64,000 bases of DNA from an uncultured Bacteroidota bacterium (lineage in GTDB: Bacteria; Bacteroidota; Bacteroidia; Flavobacteriales; Flavobacteriaceae), in assembly GCA_902622595.1 (NCBI GenBank), contig CACNQM010000001.1, positions 62,001-126,000 on the forward strand, given 5' to 3'. Under the pieces are notes generated by a model. The model was not told where the DNA came from. It made no database searches and was given only the letters and a program-made list of their open reading frames with translations. Below are positions 8,733 through 17,954 of the stretch, piece by piece (position 1 is the first letter of the stretch; every line of letters begins with the position of its first letter). A program made the translations under genes and the position numbers.

Positions 8733-10232
8733 ATGACTACACAGGAAAAATTAGGAATAGATGAAAGAATAAATGAGGCATTTCAACCCATATCTAGTTT
8801 TTGGGAAGGACTAATTCTTCACGAGTTTTTTGGGACAGGCATACCAACGATAATTTTTTTATTGGTTGGGGGAGCTGCTTTTTTTACTCTATACTTTGGA
8901 TTTATTAATATTCGTGGGTTTGGACTCTCCTTAAGAACAGTTATGGGAAGATATGATGGACTTGATGAAAAAAGAAAAGAAAGTGGAGAAGTTAGTCATT
9001 TTCAGGCTTTAGCGACAGCCGTATCTGGAACTGTAGGTAATGGAAACATTGCAGGTGTTGCAATGGCAATTGCTATAGGTGGCCCTGGGGCTACTTTTTG
9101 GATGATTTTGTGTGGATTACTAGGTATGTCTTCCAAATTTGTTGAATGTACGCTTGGTGTTAAGTACAGAGATGTTGGATCTGACGGAACAGTGTATGGT
9201 GGTCCGATGTATTATCTATCAAAGGGATTAAAAGAAAGAGGTTTTGAAAAGTTTGGAAAAGTATTAGCAGTAATTTTTGCAGTTCTATGTATTGGTGCTT
9301 CATTTGGAGGTGGAAATGCTGCACAGTCTAATCAAGCTGCCTTGCAGATGATTGATCTATTTGGTTTAACTGGTGGTTCAGCTAGAACAATTGTTGGTAT
9401 TATAATGATGATTGTTGTAGGAATCATAATAATTGGTGGTATTAAAAGAATTGCATCTGTAACTGAAAAAATAGTTCCTTTTATGGCAGGAATGTATGTT
9501 TTAGCTTGTTTATATATAATTTTTTCAAATTTATCTTTTGTTGATGATGCATTTGCAATGATAATTAATGGTGCATTTGCGCCTACTGCAGCAGTTGGTG
9601 GTTTTATAGGGGTTTTGGTCCAAGGGTTTAGAAGAGGTGCCTTCTCTAATGAAGCAGGTGCTGGTTCAGCATCAATTGCTCACTCAGCAGTGATTACAAG
9701 CTATCCAGCTTCTGAAGGATTAGTTGCTCTTTTAGAGCCATTTATTGATACTGTTGTGATATGTACAATGACAGCTCTTGTCATAATAATTTTTAATGGA
9801 GACAACACTTTATTTACCTATGGTAATTTAGTAGAGGGATCATCTGCTGTTATGGTTAATGGCCAACAGCTTGAAGGAGCGGGTTTAACATCAGCAGCAT
9901 TTGCTGAATATATTTCTTTCTCAGGGCCTTTTCTAGCAATTGCTGTAGTACTTTTTGCATTATCTACAATGATTTCATGGTCTTATTATGGTCTTCAATC
10001 ATGGATGTATGTTTTTGGAAAAGGCAAAAAATCAGACCTTACTTATAAGTTGCTCTTTTTGGTATTTATAGTTATTGGTGCAGCTGGTGATATGTCGTCA
10101 GTTTGGGCATTTTCAGATGCTATGATTTTAGCTTTAGTTTTTCCTAATATGATTGGTCTATTTATTTTATTCCCAAAAGTTAAAGAGGAATTAGCTAAAT
10201 ATGTTATGGTAATTAATAGCAAAAAAAAATAA
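8733..10232 (+). CDS. Alanine:cation (Na+) symporter family (AGCS)
   Basis: GTVGNGNIAGVAMAI, GGPGATFWM, RGAFSNEAGAGSASIAHS, multi-TM. Confidence 0.92.
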   Translation: MTTQEKLGIDERINEAFQPISSFWEGLILHEFFGTGIPTIIFLLVGGAAFFTLYFGFINIRGFGLSLRTVMGRYDGLDEKRKESGEVSHFQALATAVSGTVGNGNIAGVAMAIAIGGPGATFWMILCGLLGMSSKFVECTLGVKYRDVGSDGTVYGGPMYYLSKGLKERGFEKFGKVLAVIFAVLCIGASFGGGNAAQSNQAALQMIDLFGLTGGSARTIVGIIMMIVVGIIIIGGIKRIASVTEKIVPFMAGMYVLACLYIIFSNLSFVDDAFAMIINGAFAPTAAVGGFIGVLVQGFRRGAFSNEAGAGSASIAHSAVITSYPASEGLVALLEPFIDTVVICTMTALVIIIFNGDNTLFTYGNLVEGSSAVMVNGQQLEGAGLTSAAFAEYISFSGPFLAIAVVLFALSTMISWSYYGLQSWMYVFGKGKKSDLTYKLLFLVFIVIGAAGDMSSVWAFSDAMILALVFPNMIGLFILFPKVKEELAKYVMVINSKKK

Positions 10233-10252
10233 GTAGATTAAATACAATTATT

Positions 10253-10260
10253 TATATTTG
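10253..10260 (+). promoter_or_regulatory. TAnnTTTG (-7) element upstream of rpsU
   Basis: TATATTTG about 21 nt before rpsU ATG; no clear -33 TTG. Confidence 0.45.
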
Positions 10261-10281
10261 CGTTCGAAAATAAATTGATAT

Positions 10282-10476
10282 ATGTTAATTATACCAATAA
10301 AAGACGGTGAAAATATTGATAAGGCTCTAAAGAGGTTTAAGCGTAAGTTTGATAAAACTGGAGTTATGAGATCTTTAAGAGACAGAAAACAGTTCGTTAA
10401 GCCGTCAGTAGTTCACAGGTCTAAGATCAAGAAAGCTCAATATATCCAGAAGCTTAAAGATCAAGAAAATCTATAA
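10282..10476 (+). CDS. rpsU: 30S ribosomal protein bS21
   Basis: KDGENIDKALKRFKRKFDKTGVMRSLRDRKQF typical of Bacteroidetes bS21. Confidence 0.95.
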   Translation: MLIIPIKDGENIDKALKRFKRKFDKTGVMRSLRDRKQFVKPSVVHRSKIKKAQYIQKLKDQENL

Positions 10477-10516
10477 TATACTCCTATTTATTCCATAACG
10501 TTGTAACTTAGTTATA

Positions 10517-11404
10517 ATGTTAATCGAAAAGTTTATTGAATATCTACAAATAGAAAAGAAATATTCAGTTAATACACTTCATGCTTACAAGAAAGATTTA
10601 GCGGAATTTCAAGAATTTATTTATGAAAATTATGATAAATATGTAATTGAAAATGTTGATTACAAGGTTATAAGATCATGGATAGTCCAGCTTGTAAAAA
10701 AAAACTTATCTAATAGATCTATTAATCGAAAAGTTTCTAGCCTAAAATCGTTTTATAAGTTTTTAGTAAAAACAGACACCATCAGTTCGTCGCCTCTAAT
10801 TGCTCATAGTCCATTAAAACATTCAAAAAAGATTCAAGTTCCATTTTCAAAGGATGAGATAGGTGCTTTATTAGATAGTGATTTTTTCAACAGTGATTAT
10901 AGAGGAGTCCTACAAAAAACAATTATTTCATTTTTTTATTTTACTGGTGTTCGAAGAATTGAGTTAATAAATCTGAAGGCATCGGATGTAAATATGAATT
11001 CTAAAACAATAAGAGTAATGGGAAAAAGAAATAAGGAAAGAATTATTCCAATGTTACCCAGGTTAAAAGAGTCAATTAATGAATATCTCAAAATAAAATC
11101 ACAAAAATTCAACCATAAATTACATGAACATTTATTTGTATCAAAATCTGGTATAAAGCTCACTGAAAAATATGTCTACAGAACGGTAAATGAATATTTT
11201 AAACTTGTTTCTCCAAAAGTTAAAAAAGCTCCACATGTATTAAGACACAGTTTTGCTACTCATTTAATCAATGAAGGAGCAGATATAAATTCAGTAAAAG
11301 AATTGTTAGGTCATTCAAGTCTTTCAGCTACTCAAGTATACAGCCATACTAGTATGGAGAGAATTAAAGAGGTCTTTAAAAACTCACATCCGAGAGCAAA
11401 ATAA
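10517..11404 (+). CDS. xerC: Tyrosine recombinase XerC family
   Basis: TGVRRIELINL, HVLRHSFATHL, LGHSSLSATQVYSH (R..HxxR..H..Y residues). Confidence 0.93.
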   Translation: MLIEKFIEYLQIEKKYSVNTLHAYKKDLAEFQEFIYENYDKYVIENVDYKVIRSWIVQLVKKNLSNRSINRKVSSLKSFYKFLVKTDTISSSPLIAHSPLKHSKKIQVPFSKDEIGALLDSDFFNSDYRGVLQKTIISFFYFTGVRRIELINLKASDVNMNSKTIRVMGKRNKERIIPMLPRLKESINEYLKIKSQKFNHKLHEHLFVSKSGIKLTEKYVYRTVNEYFKLVSPKVKKAPHVLRHSFATHLINEGADINSVKELLGHSSLSATQVYSHTSMERIKEVFKNSHPRAK

Positions 11405-11480
11405 TATTTTAAAATTTATATCTATTTACTTTGTTTGGGCAGAAAAAAGCTTTTATTTTGCATTCAGTTTTTTAAAACAA

Positions 11481-11554
11481 GCCGATGTAGCTCAGCTGGC
11501 TAGAGCAGCTGATTTGTAATCAGCAGGTCGTGGGTTCGAGTCCCTCCATCGGCT
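11481..11554 (+). tRNA. tRNA-Thr (anticodon TGT)
   Basis: Acceptor GCCGATG/CATCGGC, TTTGTAA anticodon loop, GGTTCGAGTCC T-arm. Confidence 0.95.
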
Positions 11555-11572
11555 CTTTGAAATTTTGAATTT

Positions 11573-11654
11573 GGGGAGATACTCAAGCGGTCAACGAGAG
11601 CAGTCTGTAAAACTGTTGGCTACGCCTTCGTAGGTTCGAATCCTGCTCTCCCCA
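11573..11654 (+). tRNA. tRNA-Tyr (anticodon GTA)
   Basis: Class II tRNA with long variable arm; acceptor GGGGAGA/TCTCCCC; anticodon GTA. Confidence 0.95.
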
Positions 11655-11663
11655 CAAATTAAC

Positions 11664-11736
11664 GCGGGAGTAGCTCAGTTGGTAGAGCGTCAGCCTTCCA
11701 AGCTGAATGTCGCGAGTTCGACCCTCGTCTCCCGCT
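11664..11736 (+). tRNA. tRNA-Gly (anticodon TCC)
   Basis: Acceptor GCGGGAG/CTCCCGC; anticodon loop CTTCCAA. Confidence 0.95.
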
Positions 11737-11747
11737 CAACTTTTTCT

Positions 11748-11819
11748 GCCGATATAGCTCAGGGGTAGAGCGTTTCCTTGGTAAGGAAGAGGTCACGAGT
11801 TCAAATCTCGTTATTGGCT
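11748..11819 (+). tRNA. tRNA-Thr (anticodon GGT)
   Basis: Acceptor GCCGATA/TATTGGC (one G-U); anticodon loop TTGGTAA. Confidence 0.94.
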
Positions 11820-11822
11820 CAA

Positions 11823-12017
11823 TTATAATGTAGTTTTAAAAATAATCTGATAGATAAGTAAAAAGGTTCCAAAAATAGCACCACCAAAGTAAACTATTTT
11901 TAAAAGTAGAATGAATTTCTTTCCCAGTATATTCTCTTTTTCCCACCTCATTACTATTATTATTGCTACAATAAAAAGTAATATCGAAAATAATGTGCCA
12001 AACAAGTCAAAAATCAT
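11823..12017 (-). CDS. Small hydrophobic protein, 64 aa
   Basis: Two hydrophobic segments separated by a basic stretch (MRWEKENILGKK). Confidence 0.4.
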   Translation of the reverse strand: MIFDLFGTLFSILLFIVAIIIVMRWEKENILGKKFILLLKIVYFGGAIFGTFLLIYQIIFKTTL

Positions 12018-12089
12018 AAATTAGTAATTATAATTGTGGCAAATTTAAATTAGAATCTTATCAGATTAACAACCTTACTTGTTAAAAAA

Positions 12090-12245
12090 ATGAGAAAAAA
12101 TATCAAGTACATAATTATTTTTTTTGTTGTAATATTTATTGATTTAATTATAAATGCTGGATTTCTGTTATATTCAGGTGGTAGCCACAAATCTCAACTC
12201 TCATTTATAGATAAATTTTTATTAAAATTGATCGACTATTTCTAA
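12090..12245 (+). CDS. Small hydrophobic protein, 51 aa
   Basis: ATG-initiated ORF MRKNIKYIIIFFVVIFIDLIINAGFLLYSGGSHKSQLSFIDKFLLKLIDYF; below the track's length cutoff. Confidence 0.4.
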   Translation: MRKNIKYIIIFFVVIFIDLIINAGFLLYSGGSHKSQLSFIDKFLLKLIDYF

Positions 12246-12297
12246 ATTAAAAATCTCAAATTTTGATTTTTATATTTTTTTTTTCAACTTTACATTA

Positions 12298-12372
12298 ATG
12301 AATATGTTTTTGGAGAAAAATTTTAATCGTATTTTTTTCAACCGTCTTACTCTTCGAAGTCGGGTTGCATAA
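12298..12372 (+). CDS. Candidate arginine leader peptide MNMFLEKNFNRIFFNRLTLRSRVA
   Basis: 24-codon ORF with four Arg codons (CGT, CGT, CGA, CGG), three clustered near its 3' end; immediately upstream of the arginine operon. Confidence 0.6.
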   Translation: MNMFLEKNFNRIFFNRLTLRSRVA

Positions 12373-12379
12373 TTCCCTG

Positions 12380-12404
12380 TTGATGTAACTTCATCAAGAA
12401 GTTA
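12380..12404 (+). promoter_or_regulatory. Mutually exclusive hairpins downstream of the Arg leader ORF
   Basis: TTGATG/CATCAA (12380-12397) overlaps TAACTTC/GAAGTTA (12386-12404). ACTTC can also pair with GAAGT (12356-12360) inside the leader ORF. Confidence 0.45.
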
Positions 12405-12434
12405 ACTTATTTAATCAAATAAAAATTCAGAAAA

Positions 12435-12956
12435 TTGATAATAAAACTGGCTAATGCCAAACATATAGTATATAGTAAATTAATTAGTAAGCTAATAGAT
12501 GAGTCTGCCAAAAATAGGGGGACAGGAATTGCTAGGAGGTCTCCTTTATATATAAAGGAAAAAATTTTATCCGGAAATTCTGTAATCGCATTAGATAAAA
12601 ATAATTTTGCTGGGTTCTGTTATATAGAGGCATGGGAGCATGGAAAGTATGTTGCACATTCGGGATTAATAGTATCACCAAAATACAGAAATATTGGTAT
12701 TGGAAAAAAGATTAAGAAAAAAGTACTAGAACTCTCATTGAAAAAGTATCCAAAATCTAAGATTTTTGGGATCACAACTGGAATGCCCGTTATGAAAATT
12801 AATTATGAGCTTGGTTACAGGCCAGCTCATTTCATTGAATTGACTGATGATCCAGAATTTTGGAAAGGCTGCAAAACATGTCAAAACTATGATATTCTTA
12901 AAAGAACTGAGTTTTCAATGTGTCTGTGCACAGGTATGTTATATGATAAAAAATAA
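12435..12956 (+). CDS. GNAT N-acetyltransferase of the arginine operon (TTG start)
   Basis: GNAT fold motif (GLIVSPKYRNIGIGKKI); first gene of arg cluster. Stop at 12420-12422 and no upstream ATG; N-terminus M-IIKLANAKHI looks complete. Confidence 0.8.
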   Translation: MIIKLANAKHIVYSKLISKLIDESAKNRGTGIARRSPLYIKEKILSGNSVIALDKNNFAGFCYIEAWEHGKYVAHSGLIVSPKYRNIGIGKKIKKKVLELSLKKYPKSKIFGITTGMPVMKINYELGYRPAHFIELTDDPEFWKGCKTCQNYDILKRTEFSMCLCTGMLYDKK

Positions 12957-12958
12957 TT

Positions 12959-14143
12959 ATGAAAAATAAAACTATAATTTTAGCTTACAGTGGAGGTCTT
13001 GATACTTCATTTTGTTTGAAGAGATTATCAAGTGATGGCTTTGATGTTCATGCGATATTAGTAAATATCGGAGGTTTTGACAAATTAGAACTTAATAATA
13101 TAAATAAACAAGCAATTCAATTAGGTGCTTCAAAATTTGTTTCAATTGATGCAAAGAAAAAATTCTATAATAAAATAATTAAGTTTTTAATTTTTGGAAA
13201 TGTGCTTAAGAATAATTCTTATCCTCTTTCAGTCAGTTCTGAGAGGATAATCCAAGCAATTGAAATAATGAATTATTCAAAAAAAAATAACATAAATACT
13301 ATCGCTCACGGGTCAACTGGTGCAGGAAATGATCAAGTCAGATTTGATTCAATTTTTCAAATTTTAAATCCACATGTTAAAATAATAACTCCAATAAGGG
13401 ACAATAATATTTCAAGGAAACAGGAAATATCATACCTAAGAAAAATGGGTGTAAAGTTTACATGGAATAATTCTAAGTATTCAATTAATAGAGGGATATG
13501 GGGTACTACAATCGGTGGCGATGAGACTTTAACCTCTTATAAAGCTCTTCCAAACAAGGCATTTACAAAAAAATTAATAGAAAAGAGAAAAAAAGTATTA
13601 AATATAAAATTCATTAAAGGTGAAATAGTATCAATTAACAATAAAAGATCAAATCCCATTGATCTTATAGATTATCTTGAGGAAATATCCAGTCAATATG
13701 CTATTGGAAGGGATGTTCACGTAGGTGATACTATAATTGGAATTAAAGGGAGAGTAGGTTTTGAAGCAGCTGCAGCAAAAATTATAATTAAGGCTCATGA
13801 ACTTTTGGAAAAGCACACTATGTCAAAATGGCAAATTTTTCAAAAAGAATCTATTTCAAAATTATATGGTATGTTAATTCATGAAGGGCAATACTTTGAT
13901 CCAGTAATAAAAGATATTGAAGCATATTTTGAAAAAAGTCAAAGGTATGTTACCGGAAATGTTTTTGTGGAATTAAGTCCATATAATTTTAAATTAAATG
14001 GGATTAAATCTAAACATGATTTAATGAATGACAATTCAGGAGTTTATGGAGAAGAAAATTTAAACTGGTCCTCTGATGATATTAAAGGATTTATTAAAAT
14101 TAATTCAAATTCTTCGAGAATATTTAAACAAATAAATAAATAG
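12959..14143 (+). CDS. argG: Argininosuccinate synthase
   Basis: LAYSGGLDTSF, GSTGAGNDQVRF, TTIGGDETL. Confidence 0.96.
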   Translation: MKNKTIILAYSGGLDTSFCLKRLSSDGFDVHAILVNIGGFDKLELNNINKQAIQLGASKFVSIDAKKKFYNKIIKFLIFGNVLKNNSYPLSVSSERIIQAIEIMNYSKKNNINTIAHGSTGAGNDQVRFDSIFQILNPHVKIITPIRDNNISRKQEISYLRKMGVKFTWNNSKYSINRGIWGTTIGGDETLTSYKALPNKAFTKKLIEKRKKVLNIKFIKGEIVSINNKRSNPIDLIDYLEEISSQYAIGRDVHVGDTIIGIKGRVGFEAAAAKIIIKAHELLEKHTMSKWQIFQKESISKLYGMLIHEGQYFDPVIKDIEAYFEKSQRYVTGNVFVELSPYNFKLNGIKSKHDLMNDNSGVYGEENLNWSSDDIKGFIKINSNSSRIFKQINK

Positions 14144-14145
14144 TA

Positions 14146-15117
14146 ATGAAAAAAATAGGAATAGTAGGAGGTTCAGGATTTACAGGGGGTGAGTTAATTA
14201 GAATATTACTGAATCACCCAAAGTTTAAAATAAAATTTATTTATTCGATATCTCAAAATGGAAAAAATATTCATGAAATACATCCAGATTTGTTAGGGAA
14301 AACAGATATTATTTTTTCTGATCAAATTACTACAGACGTTGATGTTCTATTTATGTGTCTAGGTCATGGAAAGTCTAGAATTTTTTTAGATAATTATAAT
14401 TTTAAAAGTGATACTATTATAATTGATCTTAGTTCAGATTTTAGGTTAATCAATAATAACAAATATAAATCAAGAAATTTTCTGTATAGTTTGCCAGAGT
14501 TTAATAGAGAAAAAATTAAACAAAGTAAATCAATCGCAAATCCTGGATGTTTTGCAACAGCAATCCAAATTGGTTTACTTCCATTATTGGTTAATAATTT
14601 AATAAAAAATGATATTCATGTTAATGCGATAACAGGTAGTACTGGTGCTGGTAAGATTAGTTCAGATACAAATAACTTCAACTGGAGAAATAATAATGTA
14701 TCAATTTATAAACCTTTTAATCACCAACATTTAAATGAGATATATCAGACATTAAATATTTTGGGTAATGATTCCAAAATTTATTTTGTTCCATACAGAG
14801 GAAACTTTACAAGAGGAATTTTCACTTCGATTTATATGAAATTAGATCATGATATTAACGATATCGAGATTATCTATAAAGACTTTTATAAAAATCATCC
14901 TTTTACTTTTTTGTCTAAAAATGATATAAACCTAAAAGAGGTAATTAATACTAATAATTGCCATGTGAAAATACAATTCTATGAAAGTGTAATACATATA
15001 ACTACTGTTTTAGATAATCTTCTAAAAGGCGCATCAGGTCAAGCAGTACAAAACTTGAATATTATTTATGGTTATGAGGAAAGCTTAGGTCTAAATTTTA
15101 AAGGTTCAATTTATTAA
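14146..15117 (+). CDS. argC: N-acetyl-gamma-glutamyl-phosphate reductase
   Basis: GIVGGSGFTGGELIRIL, ANPGCFATA active site. Confidence 0.96.
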   Translation: MKKIGIVGGSGFTGGELIRILLNHPKFKIKFIYSISQNGKNIHEIHPDLLGKTDIIFSDQITTDVDVLFMCLGHGKSRIFLDNYNFKSDTIIIDLSSDFRLINNNKYKSRNFLYSLPEFNREKIKQSKSIANPGCFATAIQIGLLPLLVNNLIKNDIHVNAITGSTGAGKISSDTNNFNWRNNNVSIYKPFNHQHLNEIYQTLNILGNDSKIYFVPYRGNFTRGIFTSIYMKLDHDINDIEIIYKDFYKNHPFTFLSKNDINLKEVINTNNCHVKIQFYESVIHITTVLDNLLKGASGQAVQNLNIIYGYEESLGLNFKGSIY

Positions 15118-15118
15118 C

Positions 15119-16243
15119 ATGAAAACATTCGACGTTTACAACCAATTTGATGTAGTTCCTATTAAGGGGAAAGATGTATATGTTTATGATGAATTTAATA
15201 ACAAATATTTAGATTTATATGGAGGTCATGCAGTAATCTCAATAGGTCATTCTGAAAAAAAATATGTTAAGAATATAACTAATCAACTGAACAATATCGG
15301 ATTTTATTCAAATGCTGTAAGAAATCCATTACAGGATAAATTATCGAACGAAATTAACTTACAAGCAAATTTAGATAATTATAAGCTGTTTATGTGTAAT
15401 TCTGGTGCTGAGGCTGTTGAAAATGCTCTAAAGCTTTCTTCTTTTTATACAGGAAAGAAGAGAATAATTGCTTTTAAAAACTCATTTCATGGCAGAACAT
15501 CTGCAGCTGTTGCAGTAACTGATAATAAATACATTAACTCTGAGCTAAACAAACAACATAATGTTAGTTTCATAGAATTTAATGACAATACTATGTTAGA
15601 AACAGAGTTGGACAAAGGAGACGTATGTGCAATAATATTTGAATCAATACAAGGGGTTGGAGGACTTGATCAACCTGATGAGTACTTTATTAATGGACTT
15701 GCAAATTATCAAAAAAAATATCAGGTATCTATAATAGCAGATGAGGTTCAATCTGGATTTTGTCGTTCAGGTCAATTTTTTGCTTTTCAAAAATTTAATA
15801 TTCAGCCTGATATAATTACTATTGCAAAAGGAATGGGAAATGGTTTTCCAGTTGGAGGAATTCTTGTAAATCCTAATATTCATCCTCAAAAAGGTATACT
15901 CGGGACAACATACGGTGGTAATCATTTAGCATGTGTTGCTTCTTTGAGTGTTCTTGAATATTTAAAAAAAAATAACATTTGTAAAAAAGCGTTAGAGTTA
16001 GAAAGCTATTTTAAGAATATTGCTTCGAAATTCAACTCCATAAAAAAGGTAAAGGGAAGAGGTTTAATGTTAGGAATAGAATTTGATTTTGATGTCTCTG
16101 AATTAAGATCAAAGTTAGTCTATGAACATAAAATTTTTACTGGTAGCAGTAGTAATAAAAATCTAATTAGAATATTACCTCCATTGTCAATTAAAAAAAA
16201 TCATTTTGATGTTTTTTTCAATTCACTTAATAAATCACTATGA
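15119..16243 (+). CDS. argD: Acetylornithine aminotransferase
   Basis: Class III aminotransferase: NSGAEAVENALKL, FHGRTSAA, ADEVQSGFCRSG, TIAKGMGNGFPVGG. Confidence 0.95.
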   Translation: MKTFDVYNQFDVVPIKGKDVYVYDEFNNKYLDLYGGHAVISIGHSEKKYVKNITNQLNNIGFYSNAVRNPLQDKLSNEINLQANLDNYKLFMCNSGAEAVENALKLSSFYTGKKRIIAFKNSFHGRTSAAVAVTDNKYINSELNKQHNVSFIEFNDNTMLETELDKGDVCAIIFESIQGVGGLDQPDEYFINGLANYQKKYQVSIIADEVQSGFCRSGQFFAFQKFNIQPDIITIAKGMGNGFPVGGILVNPNIHPQKGILGTTYGGNHLACVASLSVLEYLKKNNICKKALELESYFKNIASKFNSIKKVKGRGLMLGIEFDFDVSELRSKLVYEHKIFTGSSSNKNLIRILPPLSIKKNHFDVFFNSLNKSL

Positions 16244-17187
16244 AAAATTTTTATAACCTCAATGATATAAAAAATATTAATCAATCAATTGATGAAATAC
16301 TTGATATAAAAAGTAATATTGGAAAAAATCAAAAGATCTTTGAGGACAAAATTATTGGCTTAATTTTCTTTAACCCCAGCCTAAGAACAAGAATGAGTAC
16401 ATATAAAGCATCCAAAAATCTTGGATTAGAAACTTTTTTTATAAATATCTCAAATAATTTATGGTCTTTAGAATTTGAAGATGGTAAAATAATGGATTCC
16501 TCAAACGTAGAACATATCAAAGATGCTGCTAGGGTAATTTCTAATTATTGTGATATTATTGGTGTAAGATCTTTCCCACTATTAAAAAGTAAAGAAAAGG
16601 ATGCGGAGGATCAAATAATAAAAAGTTTTATTAAATACTCAAATATTCCAGTATTTAACATGGAGAGTTCAATTGCTCACCCTCTTCAAGCACTTACTGA
16701 TTTAGTTACAATTAAAGAAAATTCTTTAGTTAATAAACCAAAAGTCTTATTGACATGGGCTCCTCACATTAAGCCCTTGCCTCATGCAGTTCCTAATTCA
16801 TTTGTTAGAGCAATTATGAAAATGAATTTTGACATATCAATTACTAATCCTGAAGGTTTTAATCTTGATCCAACTATTACGAAAGGAATAAAAATTAATA
16901 ATAACCAGTTGGATGCTTTTAAAGGTGTTGATTTTGTTTACGCAAAGAACTGGAGTTCTTTTGAAAATTATGGTAAGGTGGCTAATAACAACAATGATTG
17001 GATAGTTGATGAAAAAAAGATGGCAAAAACTAATAATGCAAAATTTATGCATTGCCTTCCCATTAGAAGAAATTTAGTTGCAACTGATAATGTTATTGAT
17101 AGTAAACAATCGCTTATTATTGAGCAATCCGAAAACAGAACATATACTGCTCAATATATTATAAAAAAACTATTAAAAAATGGATAA
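16240..17187 (+). CDS. argF': N-acyl (acetyl/succinyl) ornithine carbamoyltransferase
   Basis: FFNPSLRTRMST, FNMESSIAHPLQALTD, TWAPHIKPLPHAVPNSF, MHCLPIRRN; Bacteroidetes ArgF'-like rather than canonical OTCase. Confidence 0.9.
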   Translation: MKNFYNLNDIKNINQSIDEILDIKSNIGKNQKIFEDKIIGLIFFNPSLRTRMSTYKASKNLGLETFFINISNNLWSLEFEDGKIMDSSNVEHIKDAARVISNYCDIIGVRSFPLLKSKEKDAEDQIIKSFIKYSNIPVFNMESSIAHPLQALTDLVTIKENSLVNKPKVLLTWAPHIKPLPHAVPNSFVRAIMKMNFDISITNPEGFNLDPTITKGIKINNNQLDAFKGVDFVYAKNWSSFENYGKVANNNNDWIVDEKKMAKTNNAKFMHCLPIRRNLVATDNVIDSKQSLIIEQSENRTYTAQYIIKKLLKNG

Positions 17188-17953
17188 AATTTTAATTGTA
17201 AAGATCGGAGGAAACTTAATTAATAATAGTCAAATTTTAAATAGATTTTTAAAATCCTTTGCTAAAATTGAAACCAAAAAAATATTAATTCATGGTGGAG
17301 GTAATCAAGTTACAAAATTGAGTAAAAAATTAAATTTAAATGTCAAAATTACAAATGGCAGAAGGATAACAAGTATTCAAGATCTTGAGGTTGCCACAAT
17401 GATTTATGCAGGTAGTTTAAACAAAACTTTAGTAACGAAATTAAAATCATTTAATTGTAATTCAATTGGATTATCTGGAGCTGATGCTAATTTAATTGAA
17501 AGTGTTAAAAGACCTGTAAAAGAGATTGATTATGGTTTAGTTGGAGATATAAAAAAAATAAATTCTATTTTTTTAAAAAATCTGATAGATCAAAATCTTA
17601 TTCCTGTTATATGCTCTATTACTCATGATAAAAATGGTCAATTGCTCAATACTAATGCTGATACTATTTCTTCTGAAATAGCAATTTCACTATCAGAATA
17701 TTATACAGTTGATTTAATTTATTGTCATGAAAAAAATGGAGTTCTCTCAAACCCAAATGATGATAATTCTACATTTGATAAACTAAATGAAAAAGAATTT
17801 AATAATTACTTAGAATTGAAAATTATATCCAATGGAATGATTCCAAAATTAACAAATTCATTTTATGCGTTGAATAATGGTGTAAAATCAGTTAAGATTG
17901 CGGGTCAATCTTTAGATGAACAAAATATGAAATCAACTACAATAACTAACTAA
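17180..17953 (+). CDS. argB: Acetylglutamate kinase
   Basis: VKIGGNLI, IHGGGNQVTKL, GRRITS, NTNADTISSEIA. Confidence 0.95.
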   Translation: MDKILIVKIGGNLINNSQILNRFLKSFAKIETKKILIHGGGNQVTKLSKKLNLNVKITNGRRITSIQDLEVATMIYAGSLNKTLVTKLKSFNCNSIGLSGADANLIESVKRPVKEIDYGLVGDIKKINSIFLKNLIDQNLIPVICSITHDKNGQLLNTNADTISSEIAISLSEYYTVDLIYCHEKNGVLSNPNDDNSTFDKLNEKEFNNYLELKIISNGMIPKLTNSFYALNNGVKSVKIAGQSLDEQNMKSTTITN

Positions 17954-17954
17954 T

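Noticed and set aside
11404-11480. A hidden hpf/raiA gene between xerC and tRNA-Thr
   Set aside because: Only 76 nt are available and there is no coding frame; hpf is simply not here.
11481-11819. Integrative element at the tRNA array
   Set aside because: No integrase other than housekeeping-type XerC, no tRNA-fragment direct repeat, and no phage or conjugation genes nearby.
12262-12280. TTTG and TATATTTT as a promoter for the Arg leader
   Set aside because: Elements are too close together and the -7 lacks the final G; no confident promoter could be placed.
12408-12423. TTATTT-AATC-AAATAA hairpin as an arg attenuator terminator
   Set aside because: Only A-T pairs and no following U tract; not a credible intrinsic terminator.
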